Positions 16,282 through 24,213 of a stretch of 64,000 nucleotides of DNA are shown one piece after another. The DNA is from Marixanthomonas ophiurae (GTDB lineage: Bacteria > Bacteroidota > Bacteroidia > Flavobacteriales > Flavobacteriaceae): NCBI RefSeq assembly GCF_003413745.1, contig NZ_QVID01000001.1:1736001-1800000 (forward strand). The letters are read 5' to 3'. Position 1 is the stretch's first letter, and each line of letters starts with the position of its first letter. Below the pieces are notes generated by a model. That model did no database searches, was not told the DNA's origin, and saw nothing but the letters and a program-made list of their open reading frames with translations. The translations under genes and the position numbers were made by a program.

Positions 16282-16335
16282 TTTTTTGGTAATAGGCTCT
16301 TTTTTAAGCTAAATAATAGAGTAAGAAAATTTTTT

Positions 16336-16524
16336 TCAACCTTTTACATATGTTTTGATAGCTAATAGAAGCAAAATAAAAACAATAAAGCCAATAAGAA
16401 TCCAAAAACTTCCTTTGTAGTATTTTTTATGAAGCTTTTTATCTTTTCGATAACTAAAAAGAATAATACCTATAAAAGCGATAGCAAAAATAGCAGCAAA
16501 AATCCATTGACCGATACTAAACAT
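16336..16524 (-). CDS. Small two-helix membrane protein
   Basis: 62 aa. Helix 1 about 5-24 (GQWIFAAIFAIAFIGIILFS), a basic loop (YRKDKKLHKKYYK), helix 2 about 40-58 (FWILIGFIVFILLLLAI). Small proteins of this layout are widely found in Flavobacteriaceae near metabolic genes. No function known. It is divergent from the MazG-like gene. Confidence 0.7.
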   Translation of the reverse strand: MFSIGQWIFAAIFAIAFIGIILFSYRKDKKLHKKYYKGSFWILIGFIVFILLLLAIKTYVKG

Positions 16525-16570
16525 AAATGTGTAATTTTACGACTGCAAAAATACAATTAAACTACATATA

Positions 16571-16957
16571 ATGAAGAATAAAATTGCTGCTGTTGCTGAA
16601 TTTCATGAGGCTTTTGGTCTAGGAAAAAAGGAAATCCCAACAGCTACTCTAGGAAAGGAAAAAAACCTATTGCGTTATAAATTAATGCGAGAAGAGAATG
16701 AAGAATACTTGGAAGCTGCCAACGATAATGATTTAGTAGAAGTAGCCGATGCCCTTGGTGATATGCTCTATATACTGTGTGGAACAATCATTGAGCACGG
16801 CATGCAACATAAAATAGAAGAGGTGTTTAGTGAAATACAAAGAAGCAATATGAGTAAACTAGGTGCAGATGGAAATCCAATCTATAGAGAAGATGGAAAG
16901 GTCTTAAAAGGTCCCAATTATTTTAAACCGGACATTCAATCTATTTTAGACAAATAA
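16571..16957 (+). CDS. MazG-like nucleoside triphosphate pyrophosphohydrolase
   Basis: 128 aa. All-alpha NTP-PPase layout: the helix pair with the metal-binding acidic motif EENEEYLEA (about 40-48) and DALGDMLYI (about 60-68), matching the ExxE-(n)-ExxD pattern of MazG/HisE/dUTPase-like enzymes. These hydrolyse non-canonical or excess NTPs to NMP and pyrophosphate. The C-terminal segment (GADGNPIYREDGKVLKGPNY) is the typical tail of the phosphoribosyl-ATP-pyrophosphohydrolase-like subgroup. It is convergent with ilvE across a shared terminator. Confidence 0.85.
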   Translation: MKNKIAAVAEFHEAFGLGKKEIPTATLGKEKNLLRYKLMREENEEYLEAANDNDLVEVADALGDMLYILCGTIIEHGMQHKIEEVFSEIQRSNMSKLGADGNPIYREDGKVLKGPNYFKPDIQSILDK

Positions 16958-16958
16958 A

Positions 16959-16989
16959 AAAAGCCGAAAGAAGTTCTCTTTCGGCTTTT
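16959..16989. terminator. Bidirectional intrinsic terminator
   Basis: 13-bp stem AAAAGCCGAAAGA/TCTTTCGGCTTTT with a 5-nt loop, between the MazG-like gene (+) and ilvE (-). Confidence 0.88.
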
Positions 16990-17009
16990 AATTCTATAGA
17001 GTTAGCTTG

Positions 17010-18080
17010 TTAAGCTAAAGGATATCTCCAGCCAAAAGGATCTTCTGCTCTGTTTTGCTGAATATCCATTAATTCTTTTTTAAATCGAACAGCGTACCCA
17101 TCGTTTGTTTTAGGAATATCGTAAACTGTTTCTTTGTAGCTAAAAGCACTTACTGGGCTAATTACCGCAGCAGTACCTGCTCCAAAGATTTCCATTAACT
17201 CATTGTTTTTTGCAGCTTCTATTAATTCTGAAACTTGAATCCTTCTAACTTCAGTTTTTATTCCAGCACGTTCAGCTAGCTTTAAAACGCTTTTTCTTGT
17301 TACTCCATCTAAAATTCGATCACTAATTGGAGCTGTAATCAAGGTGTCGTTAATTCTGAAGAAAACATTCATCGTTCCAGCCTCTTCTAAATACTTATGT
17401 TCATTAGAGTCGGTCCAGATTACTTGTTGAAATCCTTTTTCACGAGCCAAATTAGTAGGATAAAATTGTGCGCCATAATTTCCAGCTGCTTTGGCATAAC
17501 CAACACCACCATCTGCAGAACGACTAAACTTTTCAGCAATTACAACACGCACATCACCTGTATAATAGGCTTGGGCAGGTGCCATAAGAATCATGAATTT
17601 ATATTCATCTGAAGGAGCGGCCGAAACACCAACTTCAGTGGCCATAGCAAATGGGCGTATATAAAGCGAATTTCCATCACCAGGTTGTACCCAATCTTTA
17701 TCAAGTTGTAAAAGTGTATGTAATGCTTCAAAAAAGAACTCCCTAGGAAATTCAGGAATCGCCATCCGTTTAGAAGAAATATTTATACGCTTAAAGTTCT
17801 CTTCAGGACGAAACAAAAACACTTCGCCATTATCATCTTTATAAGCTTTCATTCCTTCAAAAACAGCTTGACCATAGTGAAAAACCTTTGTAGCTGGCGA
17901 TAACATTAAATTGCCATAAGGTTTAATCGTAGGATTTTGCCACTTCCCATCTTTGTAGTCACACTCGAACATATAATCTGTAAAATTCTTGCCAAAGGTC
18001 AATTTGTCAAAATCAACTTGATCTATTTTTGATTTTTTGATCTTTTCTATTGAAATATGCTCATTTGCGGTAAGACTCAT
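17010..18080 (-). CDS. ilvE: Branched-chain amino acid aminotransferase
   Basis: 356 aa, fold-type IV PLP enzyme of the BCAT type II (eukaryote-like) length class. The PLP lysine is in GGVGYAKAAGNYGAQFYP. EEAGTMNVFF and GTAAVISPVSAF are the conserved phosphate- and substrate-binding loops. It catalyses the last step of Leu/Ile/Val synthesis and the first of their breakdown. Breakdown would feed the branched acyl-CoA pool used by IcmF, though the genes are not linked here. A TAATTTTG element at 18108-18101 could be its -7. Confidence 0.95.
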   Translation of the reverse strand: MSLTANEHISIEKIKKSKIDQVDFDKLTFGKNFTDYMFECDYKDGKWQNPTIKPYGNLMLSPATKVFHYGQAVFEGMKAYKDDNGEVFLFRPEENFKRINISSKRMAIPEFPREFFFEALHTLLQLDKDWVQPGDGNSLYIRPFAMATEVGVSAAPSDEYKFMILMAPAQAYYTGDVRVVIAEKFSRSADGGVGYAKAAGNYGAQFYPTNLAREKGFQQVIWTDSNEHKYLEEAGTMNVFFRINDTLITAPISDRILDGVTRKSVLKLAERAGIKTEVRRIQVSELIEAAKNNELMEIFGAGTAAVISPVSAFSYKETVYDIPKTNDGYAVRFKKELMDIQQNRAEDPFGWRYPLA

Positions 18081-18100
18081 GGAATACGTTGTTTAGCTGT

Positions 18101-18108
18101 CAAAATTA
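18101..18108 (-). promoter_or_regulatory. -7 element of ilvE
   Basis: TAATTTTG on the minus strand (TAnnTTTG). Predicted start about 18094, 14 nt before the ATG. No clear -33. Confidence 0.45.
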
Positions 18109-18191
18109 ATTAAAAAATACTCTAAAAAAAATGTAAAAATTCCTTAAAATTGTAGAATTATAATATACGATTAATTTCTGAAAAAAATATC

Positions 18192-18737
18192 ATGAAAAAT
18201 ATACTATTTGCCATTACTTTCCTATTTATAGCTATAAGTTGTAATGAGAATAAAAAAAGTGAAGAACTTAAAAACGAGACGACAACAGTAGAAGAAGTTG
18301 TTGAAACTTCAAAAGAAATGGCCTATCAGTCTTTTGGTGAAAAAATAAACGATCAAAATGTTATGACAGCTGCTGAAATGAAAGAAAAATTTGAGGCGAT
18401 GAAAGTTGGTGATACTTCAGAAGTAAAGTTTCGGTCAAAAGTAAATTCGGTTTGTCAGAAAAAAGGATGTTGGATGCGCTTAGATATCGGTAATGAAGAC
18501 GAAGCTTTTGTGAAATTTAAAGACTACGGTTTTTTTATGCCAAAAGACATCGCTGCCGATGAGGTTATTGTAGCTGGAAAAGCGTATGTTGAAAAAACGA
18601 GCGTAGAAGATTTAAAACACTTTGCAAAAGATGCTGGTAAAAGCGAAGAAGAAGTTGCTGCTATTACAGAGCCAGAACTTACGTATGCTTTTCTATCGCA
18701 CGGAGTATTATTGCCAGAAACTGCTGAAAAGCAATAA
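18192..18737 (+). CDS. DUF4920 lipoprotein
   Basis: 181 aa. Signal peptide ending in AISC (lipobox, Cys about 17). DUF4920 core at about 50-175: YQSFGEKIND near the start, CQKKGCWMRLDIGN with a CxxxxC pair, and LSHGVLLPE at the end. The paired cysteines and metal-friendly Met/His residues suggest thiol or metal chemistry in the periplasm, but no role is established for the family. It lies 2 bp upstream of mnmD, so they are probably cotranscribed. Confidence 0.85.
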   Translation: MKNILFAITFLFIAISCNENKKSEELKNETTTVEEVVETSKEMAYQSFGEKINDQNVMTAAEMKEKFEAMKVGDTSEVKFRSKVNSVCQKKGCWMRLDIGNEDEAFVKFKDYGFFMPKDIAADEVIVAGKAYVEKTSVEDLKHFAKDAGKSEEEVAAITEPELTYAFLSHGVLLPETAEKQ

Positions 18738-18739
18738 TA

Positions 18740-19411
18740 ATGAAACGTACATTCCTTAAAACTGGCGATGGTTCTATAACGATTCATTTGCCAGATTGGG
18801 ATGAGCAATACCATTCAAAACATGGAGCAATAGCCGAAGCTCAACACGTTTTTATAAATACAGGACTTTATTATTTTTGTGACAAATACACTACTAATAC
18901 ACTTTCTATTCTCGAAATTGGTTTTGGCACTGGGTTAAATGCTTTTTTAACCCTTCTAGAATCTAAAAACAAACAATTACAAGTAGAATATACTGGAGTG
19001 GAAGCATATCCAATTGATGTTAAAGTATTGGAAGCGTTAAACTATGCTAAGGTTTTAGATGTTTCAGAAGATGAATTTCAAAAACTTCATTCTGCAGAAT
19101 GGGAAAGAAAAACCACGATTATTCCAAATTTTCAGTTATTAAAACGAAAACAATTTTTTTCTGAAATAAAAGATAAACAAATATTTCATCTTATCTATTT
19201 TGATGCTTTTGGAGCACGAGTACAACCTGAATTATGGACGCTTGAGATATTTCAGAAAATGTTTGATGCATTAAAAAACAAAGGCGTTTTAGTTACCTAT
19301 TCAGCAAAAGGAAGCGTTCGAAGAAACATGGAGGCTGTTGGTTTTACTGTAGAGCGTTTACCAGGACCTCCCGGTAAAAGAGAAATGCTGAGAGCCTCGA
19401 AGAATTTATAA
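18740..19411 (+). CDS. mnmD: tRNA mnm5U34 methyltransferase MnmD (stand-alone MnmC N-domain)
   Basis: 223 aa. SAM-binding motif EIGFGTGLNAF (about 54-64), the DAFG motif (about 155-158) in YFDAFGARVQPELW, and the C-terminal VERLPGPPGKREMLRA typical of MnmC1. It methylates the nm5 group on U34 of tRNAs during mnm5s2U formation. In Enterobacteria this domain is fused to an FAD oxidase (MnmC2); here it stands alone, as is usual in Bacteroidota and Firmicutes. The linked DUF4920 gene gives no hint of function. Confidence 0.88.
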   Translation: MKRTFLKTGDGSITIHLPDWDEQYHSKHGAIAEAQHVFINTGLYYFCDKYTTNTLSILEIGFGTGLNAFLTLLESKNKQLQVEYTGVEAYPIDVKVLEALNYAKVLDVSEDEFQKLHSAEWERKTTIIPNFQLLKRKQFFSEIKDKQIFHLIYFDAFGARVQPELWTLEIFQKMFDALKNKGVLVTYSAKGSVRRNMEAVGFTVERLPGPPGKREMLRASKNL

Positions 19412-19542
19412 AACTCACTTCATACAATCTTTTTAACAACTTTAGCATATTCCAGTCTTAATATTGCGTTAAGTGCTTTGGGATTGCTTTATATATCCTG
19501 TAACTTTAAATAAAAAGCTATTAAAGGAGAATTGATTGATTT

Positions 19543-20445
19543 ATGAAAGTATTGATAACGGGCGCGACAGGATTAATAGGTACACAATTAACAAAAGAAT
19601 GCCATAAAGCAGGAATTAGTGTAAACTATTTAACTACAAGTAAAGATAAAATTGAAGATAAACCCAATTACAAAGGGTTTTATTGGAACCCTTATGAGGG
19701 TGAAATCGATGAAAATGCTTTTACCGATGTAACTACTATTATCAATTTGGTAGGCGCAACCATATCAAAAAGATGGACAAAAAGCTATCGGGAAACCATC
19801 TTGGAAAGCCGAACTAAAACAGCTAACCTTATTTATAATACTTTAGAAAAGACGAAAACAAGTGTAAAACATTTCATTTCTGCAAGTGGGGTAAGTATTT
19901 ACCCAAATAGTGAATCCCGATTGTATACTGAAGAAGATACTGATGTTGATACTACTTTTTTAGCTGAAGTGGTTCAGGCATGGGAAAACGCGGCCGATCA
20001 ATTTAAAAAACTAGATATGCGGGTGACAAAAGTGCGTACTGGTGTTGTTTTGGCAGAAGAGGAAGGTGCATTCCCAAAAATAGTTCAACCTATTGAAAAG
20101 GGTTTTGGAGCACCATTAGGGAATGGTAAACAATGGATGTCTTGGATTCATTTAGAAGATATTGTTTGTATTTATATCCACATATTAAAAAATGGACTTC
20201 AAGGGGTTTACAATGCAACTGCTCCCAATCCAGTTACTAATGAGAAAATGACTCGTAAAATTGCCGCATACTTAAAAAAAGACCTATGGTTGCCTAAAGT
20301 GCCAGGTTTTGTGCTGCGCTTAGTTCTTGGTAAAATGTCCATTTTAGTGCTTAAAGGACAATTGGTAAGTTCAAAAAAATTGGAAGAAAGCGGCTACGAG
20401 TTTAAATATGTAAATGTAGCACCTGCTATTAAAAATTTACTATAA
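19543..20445 (+). CDS. TIGR01777-family epimerase (SDR superfamily)
   Basis: 300 aa. The NAD(P)-binding GATGLIGTQL motif is at residues 7-16. FISASGVSIYPN replaces the usual YxxxK region, as in the YfcH/SulA subgroup. NPVTNEKMTRKIA and the C-terminal KLEESGYEFKY are diagnostic of TIGR01777. The in vivo substrate is unknown for most members. A GGAG sits 13 nt before the ATG, rare in this window, but its spacing is poor. Confidence 0.9.
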   Translation: MKVLITGATGLIGTQLTKECHKAGISVNYLTTSKDKIEDKPNYKGFYWNPYEGEIDENAFTDVTTIINLVGATISKRWTKSYRETILESRTKTANLIYNTLEKTKTSVKHFISASGVSIYPNSESRLYTEEDTDVDTTFLAEVVQAWENAADQFKKLDMRVTKVRTGVVLAEEEGAFPKIVQPIEKGFGAPLGNGKQWMSWIHLEDIVCIYIHILKNGLQGVYNATAPNPVTNEKMTRKIAAYLKKDLWLPKVPGFVLRLVLGKMSILVLKGQLVSSKKLEESGYEFKYVNVAPAIKNLL

Positions 20446-20474
20446 AAAAAGACGGTCAATAAGACCGTCTTTTT
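20446..20474. terminator. Bidirectional intrinsic terminator
   Basis: Stem AAAAGACGGTC/GACCGTCTTTT (20447-20457, 20463-20473), 5-nt loop, A/T tracts on both sides, between the epimerase (+) and the YceI gene (-). Confidence 0.88.
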
Positions 20475-20500
20475 AATCAATAATTATTTTGATTCTTTGA

Positions 20501-21166
20501 TTACTTTTTAGCAACCAATGATATTGTCAATTCAATCTCATCATTAATAAACTTATCTCCTAAGTTATCAAATACTGATTTAGAACCGTAATTAACCCCC
20601 CATTTAGTTCGATCAATGGTAAAAGGCTTAGTTTCAATCACTACTTTATCAACGTCCATGTTTACAGTTGCAGGAAATTCAATATGGTTGGTTTTATCTT
20701 TCATAGTAAGATTCCCTTTTACCATAGTGTGGTCGCCCATTGCTTCAACTCCTGTTAATTCAAAAGTTGCAGTAGGATATTCGTTTACATTAAAGAAGTC
20801 TCCTTCTTTTCCTTCCACAGTACCCATAAGGTGTGCTTCAAGGTTAGCTTTTTTCTCACCTTCTAAATCTTCATCGGTAATGGTCTTCATGTCGATGGTA
20901 AAATTACCAGCTTCAATCATATTATCTTTTACTGAAAGTGAACCGTCTGCTATATCTACCGTTCCGTGATGGCTTCCTGTTGGCTTTTCACCGTGCCATT
21001 TAACGGTCGATGCTGCAGTATCAACTGTATAGCTTACAGCTTCCTGTGTAGTCTCGGCAACTTCTTTTGCTTCAGATGTTTTTGCTTCTTTTTTTCCGTC
21101 GTTACAAGAAATAGCTCCTATTGCAATAAAAACTGCTAGTGTACTATTGATGATGGTTTTTTTCAT
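20501..21166 (-). CDS. YceI-family lipoprotein
   Basis: 221 aa. Lipobox ISC (Cys about 21; MKKTIINSTLAVFIAIGAIS). YceI beta-barrel at about 45-220: VDTAASTVKWHGEKPTGSHH, ATFELTG, KPFTIDRTKWGVNYGSKSV. YceI proteins bind polyisoprenoid or other long lipids in the periplasm, in the barrel lumen. Single-gene unit with a TATTTTTG -7 element at 21202-21195 and a shared terminator at its end. Confidence 0.92.
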   Translation of the reverse strand: MKKTIINSTLAVFIAIGAISCNDGKKEAKTSEAKEVAETTQEAVSYTVDTAASTVKWHGEKPTGSHHGTVDIADGSLSVKDNMIEAGNFTIDMKTITDEDLEGEKKANLEAHLMGTVEGKEGDFFNVNEYPTATFELTGVEAMGDHTMVKGNLTMKDKTNHIEFPATVNMDVDKVVIETKPFTIDRTKWGVNYGSKSVFDNLGDKFINDEIELTISLVAKK

Positions 21167-21194
21167 GGTTTATTTTGTGTTTAGTTTCTTTTTG

Positions 21195-21202
21195 CAAAAA
21201 TA
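21195..21202 (-). promoter_or_regulatory. -7 element of the YceI gene
   Basis: TATTTTTG on the minus strand; predicted start about 21188, 22 nt before the ATG at 21166. Confidence 0.5.
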
Positions 21203-21255
21203 GCAGTTACAGATTTTATTATTCTTAAAATACTATTAAAATAAACACTTGACAT

Positions 21256-21288
21256 TTTGTCATTTCATATTAAATGGCAGTACTTTTG
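21256..21288 (+). promoter_or_regulatory. Promoter of grpE-dnaJ
   Basis: TTTG at 21256-21259, 21-bp spacer, TACTTTTG at 21281-21288. Predicted start about 21295, which places an in-frame start at 21274 upstream of the transcript and supports the ATG at 21310. No CIRCE inverted repeat is visible. Confidence 0.65.
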
Positions 21289-21309
21289 CACCTTTCAGAA
21301 AAAACAAAA

Positions 21310-21885
21310 ATGAACTCATTCATGAGCAAGAAAAATAAAACCAAAAAAGAGGAAGTTGCCGAAAATGATGTGGTAACGAAAGAGCAGGAACAGCAAGACA
21401 CTGTAGATACAACTGAAAATGAAAAAGTTGAAGAAGATGAGCTAACAAAACTACAGGAAGCGCTAGAAAAAGAAAAAGAACGCAACTTACGTTTGTTTGC
21501 TGAGTTTGAAAATTATAAAAGAAGAACCGGCCGTGAGCGCGTAGAGTTGTTTAAAACAGCAGGGCAGGATGTCATAACATCACTACTACCAGTAATGGAT
21601 GATTTTGATCGTGCCTTGAAAGAGATTGAAAAAACGGATGACAAAAACCTTTTAAAAGGGGTGGAGTTAATCCAGAATAAATTGAGAGAAACCCTTCGAG
21701 CTAAAGGATTAGAACCAATAGAGACTAATCAAGGGGAAACGTTTGATGCTGAAATTCATGAGGCGGTGACACAAATTCCCGCCCCGTCAGACGATTTAAA
21801 AGGAAAAATAATTGATGTAATTGAAAAGGGATATACCTTGGGTGAAAAGATCATCCGGTTCCCAAAAGTTGTGATAGGCCAATAA
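21310..21885 (+). CDS. grpE: Co-chaperone GrpE (nucleotide exchange factor)
   Basis: 191 aa from the ATG at 21310 (MNSFMSKKNKTK). Charged, low-complexity N-terminus, then a long coiled coil at about 40-90 (EALEKEKERNLRLFAEFENY), then the beta domain with VIEKGYTLGEKIIRFPKVVI at the end, the GrpE signature. GrpE exchanges ADP on DnaK. It is 4 bp ahead of dnaJ; dnaK is not in the window, as is usual in Bacteroidota. Confidence 0.95.
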   Translation: MNSFMSKKNKTKKEEVAENDVVTKEQEQQDTVDTTENEKVEEDELTKLQEALEKEKERNLRLFAEFENYKRRTGRERVELFKTAGQDVITSLLPVMDDFDRALKEIEKTDDKNLLKGVELIQNKLRETLRAKGLEPIETNQGETFDAEIHEAVTQIPAPSDDLKGKIIDVIEKGYTLGEKIIRFPKVVIGQ

Positions 21886-21889
21886 TTGT

Positions 21890-22999
21890 ATGAAGGAAGA
21901 TTATTACGAAATACTCGGTTTAAGTAAAAACGCTACGGCGGCAGAAATTAAGAAAGCATATCGAAAGAGAGCTATTAAGTATCACCCAGATAAAAATCCT
22001 GGTGATGCTGAAGCTGAAGAGATGTTTAAAAAATCTGCTGAAGCATATGAGGTTTTAAGCAACCCCGATAAAAAAGCGAAGTATGACCAATTTGGTCATC
22101 AAGCCTTCGATGGTTCTGGTGGTTTTGGTGGCGGAGGTATGAATATGGACGATATCTTTAGTCAATTTGGAGACATCTTCGGTGGCGGAGGTTTTGGCGG
22201 CTTTGGCGGTTTTGGCGGCGGTGGTCGCAGAACTGTAAAAGGAAGCAACCTTCGTATTCGCGTACAGCTTACTCTTGAGGAAATAGCAAACGGGGTAGAA
22301 AAGAAAATTAAAGTAAAGCGTAAAAAAGTTGCCCAAGGCACTACCTATAAAACCTGTACAACCTGTAATGGATCGGGACAAATGACCCGTATACAAAATA
22401 CTATTTTAGGACGTATGCAAACTGCTACTACGTGTAGTACGTGTAGCGGGGCAGGTCAAATTGTAGATCAAAAACCTAACAACGCAGATGCACATGGTAT
22501 GTTAGCTACAGAAGAGACTGTTTCTATAAAAATACCTGCTGGAGTTGTAGACGGTATGCAGTTAAAAGTTTCTGGTAAAGGAAACGATGCGCCAGGTAAT
22601 GGAATAGCAGGAGATCTTTTAGTAGCGATTGAAGAAAAAGACCATCCTACCTTACAGCGTGAAGGCGATAATCTTCATTATGATCTTTATGTAAGTTTTT
22701 CAGATGCAACCCTTGGTGCTTCAAAAGAAATTGATACTGTTACTGGAAAAGTGCGTATAAAGGTAGAGCCTGGAGTGCAAAGTGGAAAAATATTAAGACT
22801 CCGTAACAAAGGAATACCAAGTATTAATGGATACGGTTCTGGAGATTTATTGGTTCACGTAAACGTATGGACACCAAAAACATTAAGTAAGGAACAACGT
22901 GCTTTTTTCGAGAAAATGACTGACGATGAGCACTTTCAACCCAAGCCTGAAAAAGAAGATAAATCGTTTTTTGAAAAGGTAAAAGACATGTTTTCTTAA
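21890..22999 (+). CDS. dnaJ: Chaperone DnaJ with a two-repeat zinc region
   Basis: 369 aa. J domain at 1-70 with HPD in YHPDKNPGD; Gly/Phe-rich linker at about 75-115; zinc region; C-terminal substrate domains at about 210-340 (ETVSIKIPAGVVDGMQLKV). Only two CxxCxGxG repeats are present, CTTCNGSG from C156 and CSTCSGAG about 28 residues on, where the canonical protein has four. The gap is filled by MTRIQNTILGRMQTATT. I believe this compact form is widespread in Flavobacteriia. It would bind one zinc at most instead of two. Operon with grpE. Confidence 0.93.
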   Translation: MKEDYYEILGLSKNATAAEIKKAYRKRAIKYHPDKNPGDAEAEEMFKKSAEAYEVLSNPDKKAKYDQFGHQAFDGSGGFGGGGMNMDDIFSQFGDIFGGGGFGGFGGFGGGGRRTVKGSNLRIRVQLTLEEIANGVEKKIKVKRKKVAQGTTYKTCTTCNGSGQMTRIQNTILGRMQTATTCSTCSGAGQIVDQKPNNADAHGMLATEETVSIKIPAGVVDGMQLKVSGKGNDAPGNGIAGDLLVAIEEKDHPTLQREGDNLHYDLYVSFSDATLGASKEIDTVTGKVRIKVEPGVQSGKILRLRNKGIPSINGYGSGDLLVHVNVWTPKTLSKEQRAFFEKMTDDEHFQPKPEKEDKSFFEKVKDMFS

Positions 23000-23026
23000 A
23001 TAAACGTTAATTAAATAATTTTTACT

Positions 23027-23120
23027 TATATTTGATTCATCGCTACACTTTGTAGCGATAATTTTTCTTTTTCATAGCAATTTTTTTCCCACCCTTTATT
23101 TATAGAGGGTGGGTTTTGTT
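23027..23120 (+). ncRNA. Candidate small RNA between dnaJ and the ABC exporter operon
   Basis: A TATATTTG -7 element (23027-23034) is followed 5 bases later by hairpin ATCGCTACA-CTT-TGTAGCGAT (23039-23059), a U-rich linker, and an intrinsic terminator stem CCCACCCT/AGGGTGGG (23088-23095, 23106-23113) with TTTTGTTTTTTT. Predicted transcript about 80 nt with no ORF. The 5' hairpin could instead be a first terminator of dnaJ, in which case this is only a tandem terminator. Confidence 0.4.
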
Positions 23121-23125
23121 TTTTT
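23088..23125 (+). terminator. Intrinsic terminator downstream of dnaJ
   Basis: 8-bp GC-rich stem CCCACCCT/AGGGTGGG, 10-nt loop, then TTTTGTTTTTTT. Ends dnaJ read-through and any small RNA from 23041. Confidence 0.9.
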
Positions 23126-23281
23126 AGAAACTCTAGATTTTTAAATGTATTTATTCTGAATAATCAGGTGTTGAAAATTGTAACAATCTATAGTTTTTTT
23201 GCACTAACATATTAAATTACTTAGAATACTATTTGCCTTCAAGGGCATTTCAATACCTTTACGAAATCGATAGTAAAAATT

Positions 23282-24208
23282 ATGGAAAAACTTTTAGTAG
23301 CAAACAATGTTTCTAAAACATTTGGTAAGCATAAAGCAATCAACAATATTTCAGTTGAGGTACCAAAAGGAAGCGTCTTTGGTCTCTTAGGTCCTAACGG
23401 AGCGGGGAAAACAACTTTTATACGTGTTATTAATCAAATTACCATGCCAGACACAGGTGAGGTTATTTTAGATGGAGAAAAACTACAACCACACCATATA
23501 CAATATATTGGTTATTTGCCAGAAGAACGTGGCTTGTACAAATCTATGAAAGTAGGGGAACAAGCATTGTATTTAGCACAATTAAAAGGTTTAAGCAAAA
23601 CCGAAGCTAAAGAGCGCTTAAAGTATTGGTTTGACCGTTTGGAAATTGGCGATTGGTGGAATAAAAAAATACAAGAACTATCGAAGGGGATGGCACAAAA
23701 AATTCAATTTGTGGTTACCGTTATGCACAATCCAAAACTGCTAATTTTTGATGAACCTTTCAGTGGTTTTGATCCCATAAACGCTAATTTAATAAAAGAC
23801 GAAATATTAAAATTACGGGATGATGGAGCAACGATAATTTTTTCAACACACCGTATGGAGTCAGTTGAGGAAATGTGTGACCATATTGCTCTTATTAATA
23901 AAGGTAATAAAATCTTGGATGGTAAGTTGATAGATATTAAACGGGAATACAAATCGAACACTTATGAAGTTGGTATTCAAGCTGAATATCCCGATGTAGT
24001 TACAGCCGATTTAAAAGAAAAATTCACCTTGTTTCCTGCTACTTTTAAAAGTATTAACAACGAATTACAGTATAAAATTCAGATTCCTGAAACACATACT
24101 GCAAACGACTTAATCACGTATTTAACTGGAAAAGGAGAGCTTACCCACTTTGTGGAAGTAATCCCTTCTGCGAACGATATTTTTATAGAAACTGTACGTA
24201 ACAACTAA
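23282..24208 (+). CDS. ABC exporter ATPase (NatA-like)
   Basis: 308 aa. Walker A GPNGAGKTT (about 38-46), signature LSKGMAQK, Walker B LLIFDEPFSGFD, and H-loop STHRMESVEE. The C-terminal 80 residues beyond the ABC fold match the NatA/DUF4162 extension (HFVEVIPSANDIFIETV). It pairs with the permease encoded 5 bp downstream. NatAB-type exporters extrude Na+ or other small solutes; the substrate is not readable. First gene of an eight-gene plus-strand operon. Confidence 0.9.
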   Translation: MEKLLVANNVSKTFGKHKAINNISVEVPKGSVFGLLGPNGAGKTTFIRVINQITMPDTGEVILDGEKLQPHHIQYIGYLPEERGLYKSMKVGEQALYLAQLKGLSKTEAKERLKYWFDRLEIGDWWNKKIQELSKGMAQKIQFVVTVMHNPKLLIFDEPFSGFDPINANLIKDEILKLRDDGATIIFSTHRMESVEEMCDHIALINKGNKILDGKLIDIKREYKSNTYEVGIQAEYPDVVTADLKEKFTLFPATFKSINNELQYKIQIPETHTANDLITYLTGKGELTHFVEVIPSANDIFIETVRNN

Positions 24209-24213
24209 TCAAT

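Noticed and set aside
16261-16288. Palindrome with trailing T-run as an intrinsic terminator
   Set aside because: It lies upstream of the regulator promoter, and two more copies share the exact heptamers and spacing to -7 elements, which fits an operator better.
22055-22396. Long open frame antisense to dnaJ
   Set aside because: It is a shadow of the Gly-rich region of dnaJ in another frame; no independent support.
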